Positions 15,225-23,138 of a stretch of 41,660 nt of DNA are shown here, piece after piece. Each line of letters starts with the position of its first letter. Positions within the stretch are counted from its first letter, which is position 1. Source of the DNA: an uncultured Lentisphaeria bacterium (lineage in GTDB: Bacteria; Verrucomicrobiota; Lentisphaeria; Victivallales; UBA1829); NCBI GenBank assembly GCA_905197955.1, contig CAJKAR010000038.1:1-41660 (forward strand), written 5' to 3'. The notes beneath the pieces were generated by a model. The model did no database searches and was not told the origin of the DNA. It saw only the letters and a list, made by a program, of their open reading frames with translations. The translations under genes were made by a program, and so were the position numbers.

Positions 15225-16127
15225 ATGGCTGTTGATGTATCTGTCAAAAAACTGCGTTATTACTGGCCGGTGTATCTGCTGGTTGCGATTCCGCTGCTGC
15301 TGGTTCTGCTTTTTTCGTATTATCCGATTTACAATGGATTCATTCACATTTTCTACCGCTGGAACGGCGATACGGTGGAGGAGTTTATCGGACTGGGGAA
15401 CATTATCAGGGTTCTGAATGATACGACACTTTTAAATTCATTCGGAGTGGTCCTGATTTTCGTCATTGCAAACGTGGTGAAGATGATTCTGCCGATTATT
15501 ACGGCTGTGATCCTGCATCATGTGATCAATGACCGGGCCGGATATGTTTACCGTGTTCTGTTTGTGATTCCGATGATTATTCCCGCCATGGTGGGAATTC
15601 TGATCTGGAAGTATTTCTATGAGCCGAACAACGGAGTATTGAACGGGATCCTGCGTGCATGCAACTTCCTTTCCGGAACAGACAGTATTCAATGGCTTTC
15701 GGATGAGCGCCTGGTGCTGCCGGCTCTGATTTTCATGGGATTCCCATGGGTTGGAGCGTTCGGAGTGCTGATCTATCTTGCCGGGCTTCAGAGTATTCCG
15801 GAAGATGTGTACGAGGCGGCGGAAGTCGATGGAGCTGGACCGTTGACGATTTTCTTCAAAATTGAACTCCCGCTGATTATGACGCAGATTCGAATCAACC
15901 TGGTTTTGATGACAATCGGAACTCTTCAGGCATGGGAAAATATTTATCTGTTTGTCGGAATCAATGGCGGCCCGAACGGTATTGCGACCGTGCCGGGGCT
16001 GCGGATTTTCCGCGATGCATTTGCAGAGGGGTTGTTCGGATACGGCTGCGCGATCGGATTCGTCATCTTCCTGGTGACCTTGGCGCTGACCTTTGTGAAC
16101 AACAAATTTGTTAAAGTCGATAAATAA
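15225..16127 (+). CDS. Sugar ABC transporter permease (MalF/UgpA type)
   Basis: A 300-residue inner-membrane permease with about six transmembrane segments. The cytoplasmic EAA loop EAAEVDGAGPLTIFFKIELP, which docks the ATPase, lies near residue 205. The first transmembrane segment is preceded by a short basic N-terminus. It starts 1 bp after the binding-protein stop codon and is followed 15 bp later by the second permease, so the two form a heterodimer. No ATP-binding gene is in the operon; a shared MsmX/UgpC-type ATPase elsewhere is expected. Confidence 0.93.
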   Translation: MAVDVSVKKLRYYWPVYLLVAIPLLLVLLFSYYPIYNGFIHIFYRWNGDTVEEFIGLGNIIRVLNDTTLLNSFGVVLIFVIANVVKMILPIITAVILHHVINDRAGYVYRVLFVIPMIIPAMVGILIWKYFYEPNNGVLNGILRACNFLSGTDSIQWLSDERLVLPALIFMGFPWVGAFGVLIYLAGLQSIPEDVYEAAEVDGAGPLTIFFKIELPLIMTQIRINLVLMTIGTLQAWENIYLFVGINGGPNGIATVPGLRIFRDAFAEGLFGYGCAIGFVIFLVTLALTFVNNKFVKVDK

Positions 16128-16142
16128 GAAGGATGTTTCATT

Positions 16143-16973
16143 ATGGCTAGAAAAGTCAGATCAAAGACGGCGGAATTCTTCAAGCATCTGTTTATCTGTG
16201 TGATTCTGCTGTTCGCTTTCATTCCGTTTTACCTGATGCTGAACATTTCTTTGAAGGACAATGAACAGTTCTTCAACAATCCGTGGCTGCCCTCGCTGCC
16301 GTTCCACTGGGAAAACTATGTTTACGGCTGGAATTATATCGGCGGAAAGATTTTCAATACGGCATTCGTTGCAATGACCAGTGTGGCCTTTACACTGATT
16401 TTCGCAGTGGTGGGCGCTTACTTCTTTGCCAGATTCAGAATGCCGGGATCGAAATTTCTCTTTCTTGTCTTCACCATCCTGATGATGTATCCCGGGGTGG
16501 CAAACATGGTGCCGATGTTCAAACTGATCTCCTCGCTGGGACTGTACAACTCTCACTGGGCGTTGATTATTCCGGCAATCGCGGGCGGTCAGGCTTTCAA
16601 CATTTACGTGCTGAGAAACTTCATCGAAGAGATTCCACAGGATCTTTTTGATGCAATCGAAATTGACGGCGGAAGCATTTTGCAGCAGATCTGGCATATC
16701 GTCGTTCCGATGTCGATGCCGATTATCGGTACGCTTGCGATCCTGTCGATCATCGGACAGTGGAACAACTTCATCAGTCCGCTTCTTTATCTCCGTGACG
16801 ACAATCTGCAGGTGATTTCCGTCGCTCTGCTTTATCTCGATGGCGAATACACTAAGCAGTGGGGACAGTTGATGGCAGGATATACTATCGCTTCCATTCC
16901 TCTGGTGGTGATGTTCCTCTTCTGCATGAAGCTCTTTGTGCGCGGACTTTCCGCCGGAGCAATCAAGGGATAA
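16143..16973 (+). CDS. Sugar ABC transporter permease (MalG/UgpE type)
   Basis: A 276-residue permease, partner of the upstream MalF-type subunit. It begins with a basic cytoplasmic stretch and a transmembrane helix (FICVILLFAFIPFYLMLNIS). The EAA-like loop is FDAIEIDGGSILQQIWHIVV, followed by PMSMPIIGTLAI. Its C-terminus LFVRGLSAGAIKG is characteristic of MalG-type subunits. It is the last gene of the operon and is followed by a strong terminator. Confidence 0.93.
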   Translation: MARKVRSKTAEFFKHLFICVILLFAFIPFYLMLNISLKDNEQFFNNPWLPSLPFHWENYVYGWNYIGGKIFNTAFVAMTSVAFTLIFAVVGAYFFARFRMPGSKFLFLVFTILMMYPGVANMVPMFKLISSLGLYNSHWALIIPAIAGGQAFNIYVLRNFIEEIPQDLFDAIEIDGGSILQQIWHIVVPMSMPIIGTLAILSIIGQWNNFISPLLYLRDDNLQVISVALLYLDGEYTKQWGQLMAGYTIASIPLVVMFLFCMKLFVRGLSAGAIKG

Positions 16974-17014
16974 GTTCAAAAATAAAAATTTTACTGAACG
17001 AATTCCATTCAGTG

Positions 17015-17052
17015 ATCCGGTTCTGTTTTTCAGCAGCAGAACCGGATTTTTT
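17015..17052 (+). terminator. Rho-independent terminator of the ABC importer operon
   Basis: A perfect 11-bp stem, ATCCGGTTCTG (17015-17025) with CAGAACCGGAT (17037-17047), with an 11-base loop and a T run to 17052. It lies about 40 bp after the last permease. Confidence 0.92.
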
Positions 17053-17070
17053 CTGTGATCGTTTCGGTAA

Positions 17071-17160
17071 GTTCCGAGCGCAGCTCGGCCAGCGTCTCGC
17101 CGCTGGACCGCGACAAGGACACAGCCCTTGACCCGAGAAAAATGCTTGCGCATTTTTCCG
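17071..17160. repeat. Dispersed multi-hairpin repeat, copy 1 (family A)
   Basis: About 90 bp homologous to 29583-29674. It contains hairpin 1 (CCGAGC-GCA-GCTCGG, 17074-17088), hairpin 2 (CCAGCG/CGCTGG around TCTCGC), a short AAGG/CCTT element, and hairpin 3 (GAAAAATGC/GCATTTTTC). It sits between the convergent ABC operon and the aldo/keto reductase gene. Hairpin 1 differs from the other copy at paired positions in a compensatory way, so the structure appears conserved. Confidence 0.8.
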
Positions 17161-17188
17161 TATATTTTTTGTATGTTGTTACAATAAA

Positions 17189-18298
17189 TTAAACATCCAG
17201 CGGCAGATCGTTGCAAGCGCGTTTGACTGTGGCAATACGACGGATGATCGGCAGTTTCTGCGTACACTTGGACTCACAGCATCCGCATTCGATGCAGTTA
17301 CGAATGGAAGGATCATTCTTTTCGATTCTCCAGTGCCAGTGGAGACGATCGGTGATTGCCTGCGGTGTTTTTCCATTGAGGATGAAGTGGTTGTAGGCAT
17401 CCATGATTTTGACGATCGGGATTTTCATAGGACAGGGCATACAGTACCCGCAGGAGGTGCAGAGTTTGTTCATGGAATCCCCTTCCAAAGAACGGTTGCG
17501 GAGATTTTCCTTGTAGTTTTCCGGCAGCGGCAGACAGCCATCCATGGCACTGATTGCCTCTTCGAGCTGTTCCGGAGTGGAGAGCCCGACCAGCGACACA
17601 GTAATTCCCGGATCATTCAGCAGGAATCGGAGAGCCGCTTCCGCAACAGTTTCCTCTTCCCTCGTTTTTAAATAATGGAAGAACTCCGGATGCTGAGGAA
17701 TGAGTCCTCCGCCGAGGGGATTCATTACCACGACCCCCATTTTTCGAGCTGCCGCGCTTTCGATTCCTTTTTCCCTGTACGGAAAATTAATCGCCGAATA
17801 CCCGAGCAGCACCCCTTCGAAGGGATATTCCCGGAAGGCTTCCGACATATCTTCTCCGTTCATATGCGTGGAGATCGCAATATGGCGGACGAGTCCCTCC
17901 GCTTTGAGTTTTTCCATTTCCCGAAGTACGCCGTTATCGATTCTGCTGTGGAAATCCTCCAGATCCATAACGCACCACATGTGAAGCACATCGACCGCTT
18001 CGAGTCCCATTCGTTTGAGCGAGCGTTCCACATCTTTACGCACCTCATCCGCGGTTCTTCCCATGGATTTTGTTGAAACGTAAAACTGGTTTCTCGGCAT
18101 GGTGCGGAAGGCGATCCCGAAGACATCCTCGGATCTTCCATAGCCGGGAGCCGTATCGAAATAGTTGATTCCGCGATCGAACGCCGCTTTCAGAAGTGCG
18201 GCAGCCTCCTCCGCGGAAAGCTCTTCCGGCAGACGCATCCCGCCGAATCCGATTGAGGAAACCTTCATTCCCGTGTTTCCGTACTCTTTGTAACGCAT
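17189..18298 (-). CDS. Aldo/keto reductase with C-terminal ferredoxin-like 4Fe-4S domain
   Basis: A 369-residue oxidoreductase. The start at 18298 (MRYKEYGNTGMKVSSIGFGG) follows AAGGAG and lies 5 bp after the mutL stop; a longer in-frame extension runs inside mutL. The N-terminal ~280 residues form the AKR barrel, with FDTAPGYGRSEDVFG carrying the catalytic Asp and Tyr and a STKSMG segment supplying the Lys. The C-terminus has two Cys clusters, CTSCGYCMPCPMKIPI and CIECGCCESKCTQKLP, typical of 4Fe-4S ferredoxin-fused AKRs common in anaerobes. It probably couples ferredoxin-type electrons to carbonyl reduction; the substrate is unknown. Last gene of a tightly packed minus-strand operon. Confidence 0.9.
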   Translation of the reverse strand: MRYKEYGNTGMKVSSIGFGGMRLPEELSAEEAAALLKAAFDRGINYFDTAPGYGRSEDVFGIAFRTMPRNQFYVSTKSMGRTADEVRKDVERSLKRMGLEAVDVLHMWCVMDLEDFHSRIDNGVLREMEKLKAEGLVRHIAISTHMNGEDMSEAFREYPFEGVLLGYSAINFPYREKGIESAAARKMGVVVMNPLGGGLIPQHPEFFHYLKTREEETVAEAALRFLLNDPGITVSLVGLSTPEQLEEAISAMDGCLPLPENYKENLRNRSLEGDSMNKLCTSCGYCMPCPMKIPIVKIMDAYNHFILNGKTPQAITDRLHWHWRIEKNDPSIRNCIECGCCESKCTQKLPIIRRIATVKRACNDLPLDV

Positions 18299-18303
18299 GG
18301 ACT

Positions 18304-20235
18304 TTATCTCCTTCCGAACCTGCGTTCGATTTCGTTTCTTGAAAGATGGATGATGGTTGGTCTGCCGTGCGGACAGCAGAACGGCAGCTCGCATTGCGAC
18401 ATCTGTTCCAGCAGAGCATTGCACTCATCCATATTCAGCACATCGTGGGCTTTGACAGCCGCCTTGCATGCCGCCTGAGCCAGTTTTGCTGCATCGGTAC
18501 GTCCAGAGAACGTGCCGTCCTCGGTGATTTTTGCCAGAATATCCTGAAAGACGCTTCCCGCATTATCCTGACGCATTGCCGCCGGAATTGCATTCAGTTT
18601 GACCGTGTTTTCTCCGAAGGTATCCACCTCGAATCCCAGCGTTTCGAAAATCTCATGATTCTTTTCAATGAATCTGCACTCTGCGCGGGAGAGATCCAGC
18701 GAGATCGGGATCAGTAGTTTCTGCGAAAGCGTATCCTTGTTTTTTTTGAGGAGCTTTTCATACAGCACCCGTTCATGCGCGGCGTGCTGGTCGATCAGCA
18801 CGATGCCGTCCTTCATTGTTGCGATGATATAGGAATTTTCGAAAAAGCCGAGCACTTTCAGTCCTTCCCGTCCTGGGAAGGCGCGCATGTCGGCGGAAGA
18901 CTCTGCAGAAGACAGCGGCGCAATATAGTTCTGCGGTGTTTCCCGGATCGGTTCTGCGGATTCCTCCTGTTCCCGGAACAGATCCGGAACGGTTCGAACC
19001 TGAAGAACGCCAATCGGACGATAATCCACTTTTGCCGCCAGCAGAATCCGGTCAAAACTTGTTCGCGGAGCTCCCGGTTGAGGAGTAAACGCCGGCATCC
19101 TGATTGCGGATCCCGAAAGCGGAGACGGTGTTTGTGGCTCTGTTTCAGAAAAGGTTTCCGGCATCTCCTGTTTTTCCTCCGGCTCTGCGACAGGCCTCTG
19201 CGGAAGTACTTCGAGCGGGCGGTTCAGGAACGGATTATCGTTTCGGGCCGCGGCTGTGAGAGCTTCCGCAACGGCATCGCGAACCGTCATGGCGAGTTCA
19301 AATTCGTTCCGGAATCGCACTTCGCGTTTTGCCGGATGCACATTGATATCCACCAGAGCGGGATCCAGATAGAGGAACAGAACCGCCGGATGATAACGTC
19401 CTTTGTCGAGCATGGGGCCGCAGCCTTCCTTGATGCCCCGGTAGATCGGGAGAGATTCGACAGGACGGTCGTTGACGAAAATTCTCTGATCCTGCCGGGT
19501 CGGTCTGGTAACGCCCCGTTTCGTAATGTAGCCGCGGACGCGGATGCGTTCTGTCTGGTGTTCCACCCGGACCATGGCATCGGCAAGATCCCTCCCGTAG
19601 ATATCCCGGATGCGCGGCATGAGATCTTCTCCGGCCCCGCTGGAGATCATTTTCCGGTTGTCCATTGTCAGTTCGAAAGCGACATCCGGGTGCGCCAGAG
19701 AGATCAGCGATACGATCTCGATAATATGACGCTCTTCCGTAGCGTTCGATTTCAGAAATTTTTTGCGTGCTGGAATATTGTAGAACAGATCCCTTACCGT
19801 TGTCTCCGTTCCCGGCGCGCAGCCGACCGGAACGGAATCCTGCATGATGCCTCCATGCACAGTGACCTGTACCCCTTCCCGGGAGTCTCGCTTGCGGGTC
19901 CGCACCGTGATCCGGGAGACCGAGGCGATACTCGGCATGGCTTCTCCGCGGAAGCCGAAAGAACTGATGTGCAGGATATCCTCTTCTGTGGCGATTTTGC
20001 TTGTGGCATGGGCTTCGAAGCAGAGAATGGCGTCATCGGGATCCATGCCGTCGCCGTCGTCGGAGACGGAGATCAGGCGCTGTCCGGCGCGTTCAATTTT
20101 CACTGTAATTCGTTTTGCGTGCGCATCGAGAGCGTTTTCCACCAGCTCCTTCACCACCGATGCCGGACGTTCAATGACCTCTCCCGCGGCAATCTTGTTG
20201 CTGACATGATCCGGCAGGACTTTGATGATGCTCAT
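18304..20235 (-). CDS. mutL: DNA mismatch repair protein MutL (endonuclease type)
   Basis: A 643-residue MutL. The N-terminal GHKL ATPase shows ELVENALDA (residues 30-38), SDDGDGM (58-64) and FGFRGEAMPSIASVSR (93-108). The transducer domain includes PAKREVRFRNE. A Pro/Glu-rich linker (about 340-450) leads to the C-terminal domain, with the metal-binding endonuclease motif DQHA-AH-E-RVLY-E (482-493), ACKAAVKAHD, CPHGRPT and a terminal ERRFGRR. The presence of DQHA(X)2E(X)4E indicates nicking activity of the type seen in bacteria without MutH. The start overlaps the upstream TPR gene by 4 bp. Confidence 0.97.
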   Translation of the reverse strand: MSIIKVLPDHVSNKIAAGEVIERPASVVKELVENALDAHAKRITVKIERAGQRLISVSDDGDGMDPDDAILCFEAHATSKIATEEDILHISSFGFRGEAMPSIASVSRITVRTRKRDSREGVQVTVHGGIMQDSVPVGCAPGTETTVRDLFYNIPARKKFLKSNATEERHIIEIVSLISLAHPDVAFELTMDNRKMISSGAGEDLMPRIRDIYGRDLADAMVRVEHQTERIRVRGYITKRGVTRPTRQDQRIFVNDRPVESLPIYRGIKEGCGPMLDKGRYHPAVLFLYLDPALVDINVHPAKREVRFRNEFELAMTVRDAVAEALTAAARNDNPFLNRPLEVLPQRPVAEPEEKQEMPETFSETEPQTPSPLSGSAIRMPAFTPQPGAPRTSFDRILLAAKVDYRPIGVLQVRTVPDLFREQEESAEPIRETPQNYIAPLSSAESSADMRAFPGREGLKVLGFFENSYIIATMKDGIVLIDQHAAHERVLYEKLLKKNKDTLSQKLLIPISLDLSRAECRFIEKNHEIFETLGFEVDTFGENTVKLNAIPAAMRQDNAGSVFQDILAKITEDGTFSGRTDAAKLAQAACKAAVKAHDVLNMDECNALLEQMSQCELPFCCPHGRPTIIHLSRNEIERRFGRR

Positions 20236-20957
20236 CTGTTCTCCCCCGCCTCTTTGATGATTTTTTTGAATTCCGGCGTTTTCCGGATATTGTCGAATGC
20301 CGGATCCCAGGAGGCTTCCACGATGCCAGGTCCCATGATATTCGCCGCCCGCTTGAAGTAATCCATGGCGGTGGATTTGTTATTTGCCAGAGAGTGGATC
20401 TTTGCCAGACTCAGAGCGGTTGCCGCGTTGGAGGGATCCAGTTCCAGACTCCGTTTGGAGACCCGGATCGCTTCATTGAACTTGTTCTGCTTGGCAAGAA
20501 CTGTTCCGAGATTCATATAGGCGTTGGGATCGCTTGGGAAAAAGAGGGTCTGACGGCGAAACATGAGTTCCGCATTTTTGTAATCCCCCCGGTGGTGGAG
20601 CAGCGCTCCCAGATGGGAAAGCGCAACAGGATTGTTGGGATTGAAAACCAGAATGGTGCGGAATTTATCTTCCGCCGCATCGAAATTGCCTTTGGACCAG
20701 TCGGCAAGAGCGGCTGCGGTCAGGTACTGGACATCGGGCTTGGAGAGATCCTCCGGCTCCGGTTCCACCGGCATCCCTGCAGGCTGCGGATCCAGAAGAA
20801 GACTGTGACTTGCTGCAAATTCCGTCTCTTTGGCCGCCTCTGTTTCAAGAGAGTTTTTGATATTGGAAACGATCAGAGTCGTCAGAATAATCAGCGCGAA
20901 GATCAAAATGAACGGCGCAAGCGGATTGGAAAAACTTGATTTCAGAAAATGTTTCAT
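20232..20957 (-). CDS. Membrane-anchored TPR protein
   Basis: A 241-residue protein from the ATG at 20957, which overlaps the ABC ATPase stop (ATGA). One transmembrane helix (LAPFILIFALIILTTLIVS, about residues 12-32) precedes a Pro/Glu linker. At least three tandem TPR units follow, from YLTAAALADWSKGNFDAAED through MFRRQTLFFPSDPNAYMNLG, and then LAKQNKFNEAIRVSKRSLEL followed by DPSNAATALSLAKIH. TPRs mediate protein contacts; the partner is unknown. Its 3' end overlaps mutL, implying translational coupling rather than functional relation. Confidence 0.8.
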   Translation of the reverse strand: MKHFLKSSFSNPLAPFILIFALIILTTLIVSNIKNSLETEAAKETEFAASHSLLLDPQPAGMPVEPEPEDLSKPDVQYLTAAALADWSKGNFDAAEDKFRTILVFNPNNPVALSHLGALLHHRGDYKNAELMFRRQTLFFPSDPNAYMNLGTVLAKQNKFNEAIRVSKRSLELDPSNAATALSLAKIHSLANNKSTAMDYFKRAANIMGPGIVEASWDPAFDNIRKTPEFKKIIKEAGENR

Positions 20958-21961
20958 GCCTCGTTCCTTTCCAGTCTGTGGCATGCGCAGAAATGTCCGG
21001 GAGCGATTTCCCGGAGCGGAGGAACGATGTTTTCACACTCCTCCCGTTCGGCAAAGGAACCGCGTTCCTTCAGAGCGCAGCGGTCGCAGAAACGACATCC
21101 TTTTGGAAAATGCGCCGGAGTCGGAACCGAACCGGGAATCGTGGAAAGTGTTCCCGTTTTTCTCCCCAGCGACGGCACCGCTTTGAGCAGGGAAGAGGTA
21201 TACGGATGAAGCGGATGGTCAATGACCTCCCGCACCGGAGCTGTTTCCACAATGCGTCCTGCGTACATGACACAGACCCGGTCCGCCATTTCGGAAACAA
21301 TGCCCAGGTTGTGCGTGACCAGAATAATAGACATGTTGCACTGATTCCGCAGATCTGCCAGCAGATCGAGAATCTGCGCTTGAATCGTGACATCAAGAGC
21401 TGTGGTCGGCTCGTCTGCAATCAGAATCGACGGCCTGCTTGCCAGCGCCATAGCGATCATCACCCGCTGAAGCATTCCTCCCGACATCTCATGCGGATAG
21501 CGCTTTGCCCGGTCTTCCGGTCCCGGTATGCCCACCTGTTTCAGAAGATTGACGACTTCCGCATTGACATCCGTCACATCGGGCCGATGCAGTTCAATGG
21601 CCTCCGCGATCTGCGCTCCGACGCGGAACACCGGATTCAGGGAAACCGACGGTTCCTGAAAAATATAGGCAATCTCTCCCCCCCGGATTTTTCTCAGTTT
21701 GCCGGGCGGGAGCCGCAGGGTGTCCACGCGGGAACCGTCCCGTTTTGTCAGCAGCACCTCTCCGCGGGCGATCCGCGCGGGCGGCGAGGGCAGCAGCCGT
21801 GCCAGCGACATGCAGGTGATGCTTTTTCCGCATCCGCTCTCTCCGACCAGTGCAAGAATTTCTCCTTTCTTCAGATGAAAGGAGACATCCGTCACGGCCG
21901 GCAGCCATGTGTCCTCGGATTTGAATTCTATGGTGAGATTGTGGACTTCCAGCTCATTCAT
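20954..21961 (-). CDS. Oligopeptide/dipeptide ABC transporter ATP-binding protein (OppD/DppD type)
   Basis: A 335-residue ATPase. The Walker A motif GESGCGKS lies near residue 39, the ABC signature MSGGMLQR near 160 and Walker B ILIADEPTTALD near 180. The C-terminal oligo_HPY-type extension holds a Cys-rich motif (CRFCDRCALKE) typical of OppD/DppD. Such proteins normally pair with OppF and two permeases, none of which is in this window, so this is an orphan ATPase here. It lies 4 bp downstream of a small membrane protein gene and overlaps the TPR gene. Confidence 0.9.
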   Translation of the reverse strand: MNELEVHNLTIEFKSEDTWLPAVTDVSFHLKKGEILALVGESGCGKSITCMSLARLLPSPPARIARGEVLLTKRDGSRVDTLRLPPGKLRKIRGGEIAYIFQEPSVSLNPVFRVGAQIAEAIELHRPDVTDVNAEVVNLLKQVGIPGPEDRAKRYPHEMSGGMLQRVMIAMALASRPSILIADEPTTALDVTIQAQILDLLADLRNQCNMSIILVTHNLGIVSEMADRVCVMYAGRIVETAPVREVIDHPLHPYTSSLLKAVPSLGRKTGTLSTIPGSVPTPAHFPKGCRFCDRCALKERGSFAEREECENIVPPLREIAPGHFCACHRLERNEA

Positions 21962-21965
21962 CTTG

Positions 21966-22319
21966 TCATTCCTGTCCGGGATACTTCCAGAGGAACAGGA
22001 ATTTCTTCTTCCGGAGTTTTTCCAGTTCCTCCGCGTTTTTCCGCTGATAGTTCCGCTTCTCTTCCTCCACTCTGGATTTGAGCTGCCGGATCTGTTCGGG
22101 AGTTCTCTTGTCTGCCGGAAGGTTCAGTTCTTCCGCGATTTTCTTTTCCGCTTCGGCCGCGGGGAAGGGGGCCTTCAGCTCATTGATCCTCTGCTGGTGA
22201 AGGTTGGAACGGATGCGGTAGGAGTTGCGGATCGTTGCAAAAATCCCGGCAACAAGCAGAAACACAAGAACAATATAAAATATGACTATGCTGCGCGTGG
22301 ATATCTGTTCTTTCGGCAT
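21966..22319 (-). CDS. Small membrane protein with C-terminal coiled coil, function unknown
   Basis: A 117-residue protein from the ATG at 22319. That start gives AGGAG nine bases upstream; an ATG nine bases earlier has no usable spacing. One transmembrane segment (SIVIFYIVLVFLLVAGIFAT) precedes a highly charged helical region rich in Glu, Lys and Arg (for example EQIRQLKSRVEEEKRNYQRK) that is probably a cytoplasmic or periplasmic coiled coil. No family recognised. First gene of the operon running through the OppD-like ATPase, TPR protein, MutL and the reductase. Confidence 0.7.
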   Translation of the reverse strand: MPKEQISTRSIVIFYIVLVFLLVAGIFATIRNSYRIRSNLHQQRINELKAPFPAAEAEKKIAEELNLPADKRTPEQIRQLKSRVEEEKRNYQRKNAEELEKLRKKKFLFLWKYPGQE

Positions 22320-22347
22320 AACGCTCATCTCCTGATTGTGGTATGGA

Positions 22348-22376
22348 ATAATACTCCCGGATGGATCATTTTACAA
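22348..22376 (-). promoter_or_regulatory. Predicted promoter of the small membrane protein-oppD-mutL operon
   Basis: On the minus strand TTGTAA (22371-22376) and TATTAT (22348-22353) are separated by 17 bp. They end about 30 bp upstream of the start codon at 22319. Confidence 0.5.
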
Positions 22377-22391
22377 GAACCTGCATGCAAT

Positions 22392-23138
22392 TTATGAGAC
22401 AATTATTCCCGTGAACAGCAGGAAAAGTTCTGCAGAGTACCCGTAAATATGAAGCTGACGCACTCCTGCGCGTCCGGTATGTGTCTGAATGCTCCGTTCC
22501 TGGATCCAGAGAACCAGAAGAAGCACGAGAAGCGAAAGGATTCCCGCGGCGATCGTTCTCAGACTGAAGGAGAGAAGAGCCGTCAGCAGAAAGACCGCCG
22601 CCGTGATAATGCGGGGCTGAAAGCGTTTGTCATCCGGAATCTCCAGCAGCGGCTCTTCGCCTTCGACGGCATACGCCGCCAGTTCCGCACGGATCAGATA
22701 CGCTCCCGTAAATACGAAAAGAAATACCCCCGGTCTGTGTCCGGCAATCATGCCGAACGCCAGCATTCTCAGCAGATAAAGCGATACAAAAAGAAAAATC
22801 GGAGTGAGCTTTTTTTCCGGTTCCAGTTTTTTTGTCAGGGCGGGAAAGGCCGGAATGTTGTCTGCCCGCATGGCGAGGTAGGAGGTCAGATTTTTCAGTC
22901 CGCTCCAGTTTGTCGCCAGTTCATAAAGCAGGGGAAAGAGGATTGCGGCGAGCAGGGCTGCGGTCAGAGCTCCGAACAGCACCGTTGCCGTCCACGCCGC
23001 CAGCGCATACAGAAAACCGATGAGAATTCCGATTACCGGAAAAAGTACAGCACTCGGCTCCGCATCCTCACCATTGAATTTGCGGTGGAAAAACACATTC
23101 GCAGTTGCCGCCAGTTCTGCAAAAAAATCCCGGGTCAT
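22392..23138 (-). CDS. Divergent CobS-like (adenosylcobinamide-GDP ribazoletransferase family) membrane protein
   Basis: A 248-residue polytopic membrane protein from the ATG at 23138, which overlaps the acyltransferase stop (ATGA). The layout resembles CobS. An N-terminal amphipathic helix (FFAELAATANVFFHRKF) is followed by FPVIGILIGFLYALAAW and several hydrophobic helices, and a C-terminal GRAGVRQLHIYGYSAELFLL sits where CobS has its GG-TGD-GA-E motif. The catalytic Asp-rich motif of true CobS (HxDGLxDxxDG) is replaced by NWSGLKNLTSYLA, so cobalamin-synthesis activity is doubtful. The context is phospholipid/ornithine-lipid acyltransferases, suggesting an adapted membrane-lipid role (inference). 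Assignment by layout only. Confidence 0.5.
   Translation of the reverse strand: MTRDFFAELAATANVFFHRKFNGEDAEPSAVLFPVIGILIGFLYALAAWTATVLFGALTAALLAAILFPLLYELATNWSGLKNLTSYLAMRADNIPAFPALTKKLEPEKKLTPIFLFVSLYLLRMLAFGMIAGHRPGVFLFVFTGAYLIRAELAAYAVEGEEPLLEIPDDKRFQPRIITAAVFLLTALLSFSLRTIAAGILSLLVLLLVLWIQERSIQTHTGRAGVRQLHIYGYSAELFLLFTGIIVS

Noticed and set aside
13436..15247. 603-codon minus-strand open frame opposite the solute-binding protein
   Set aside because: Low-complexity His/Arg/Phe-rich translation, no ribosome-binding site and no recognisable motif; the plus-strand binding protein has clear family features and operon spacing.
16161..17267. 368-codon minus-strand open frame across the MalG-type permease and family A repeat
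   Set aside because: His/Gln/Asn-rich shadow of a membrane protein gene.
18775..20361. 528-codon plus-strand open frame opposite mutL
   Set aside because: Antisense shadow of a well-conserved MutL with all motifs on the minus strand; the shadow translation is Arg/His/Cys-rich and resembles nothing.
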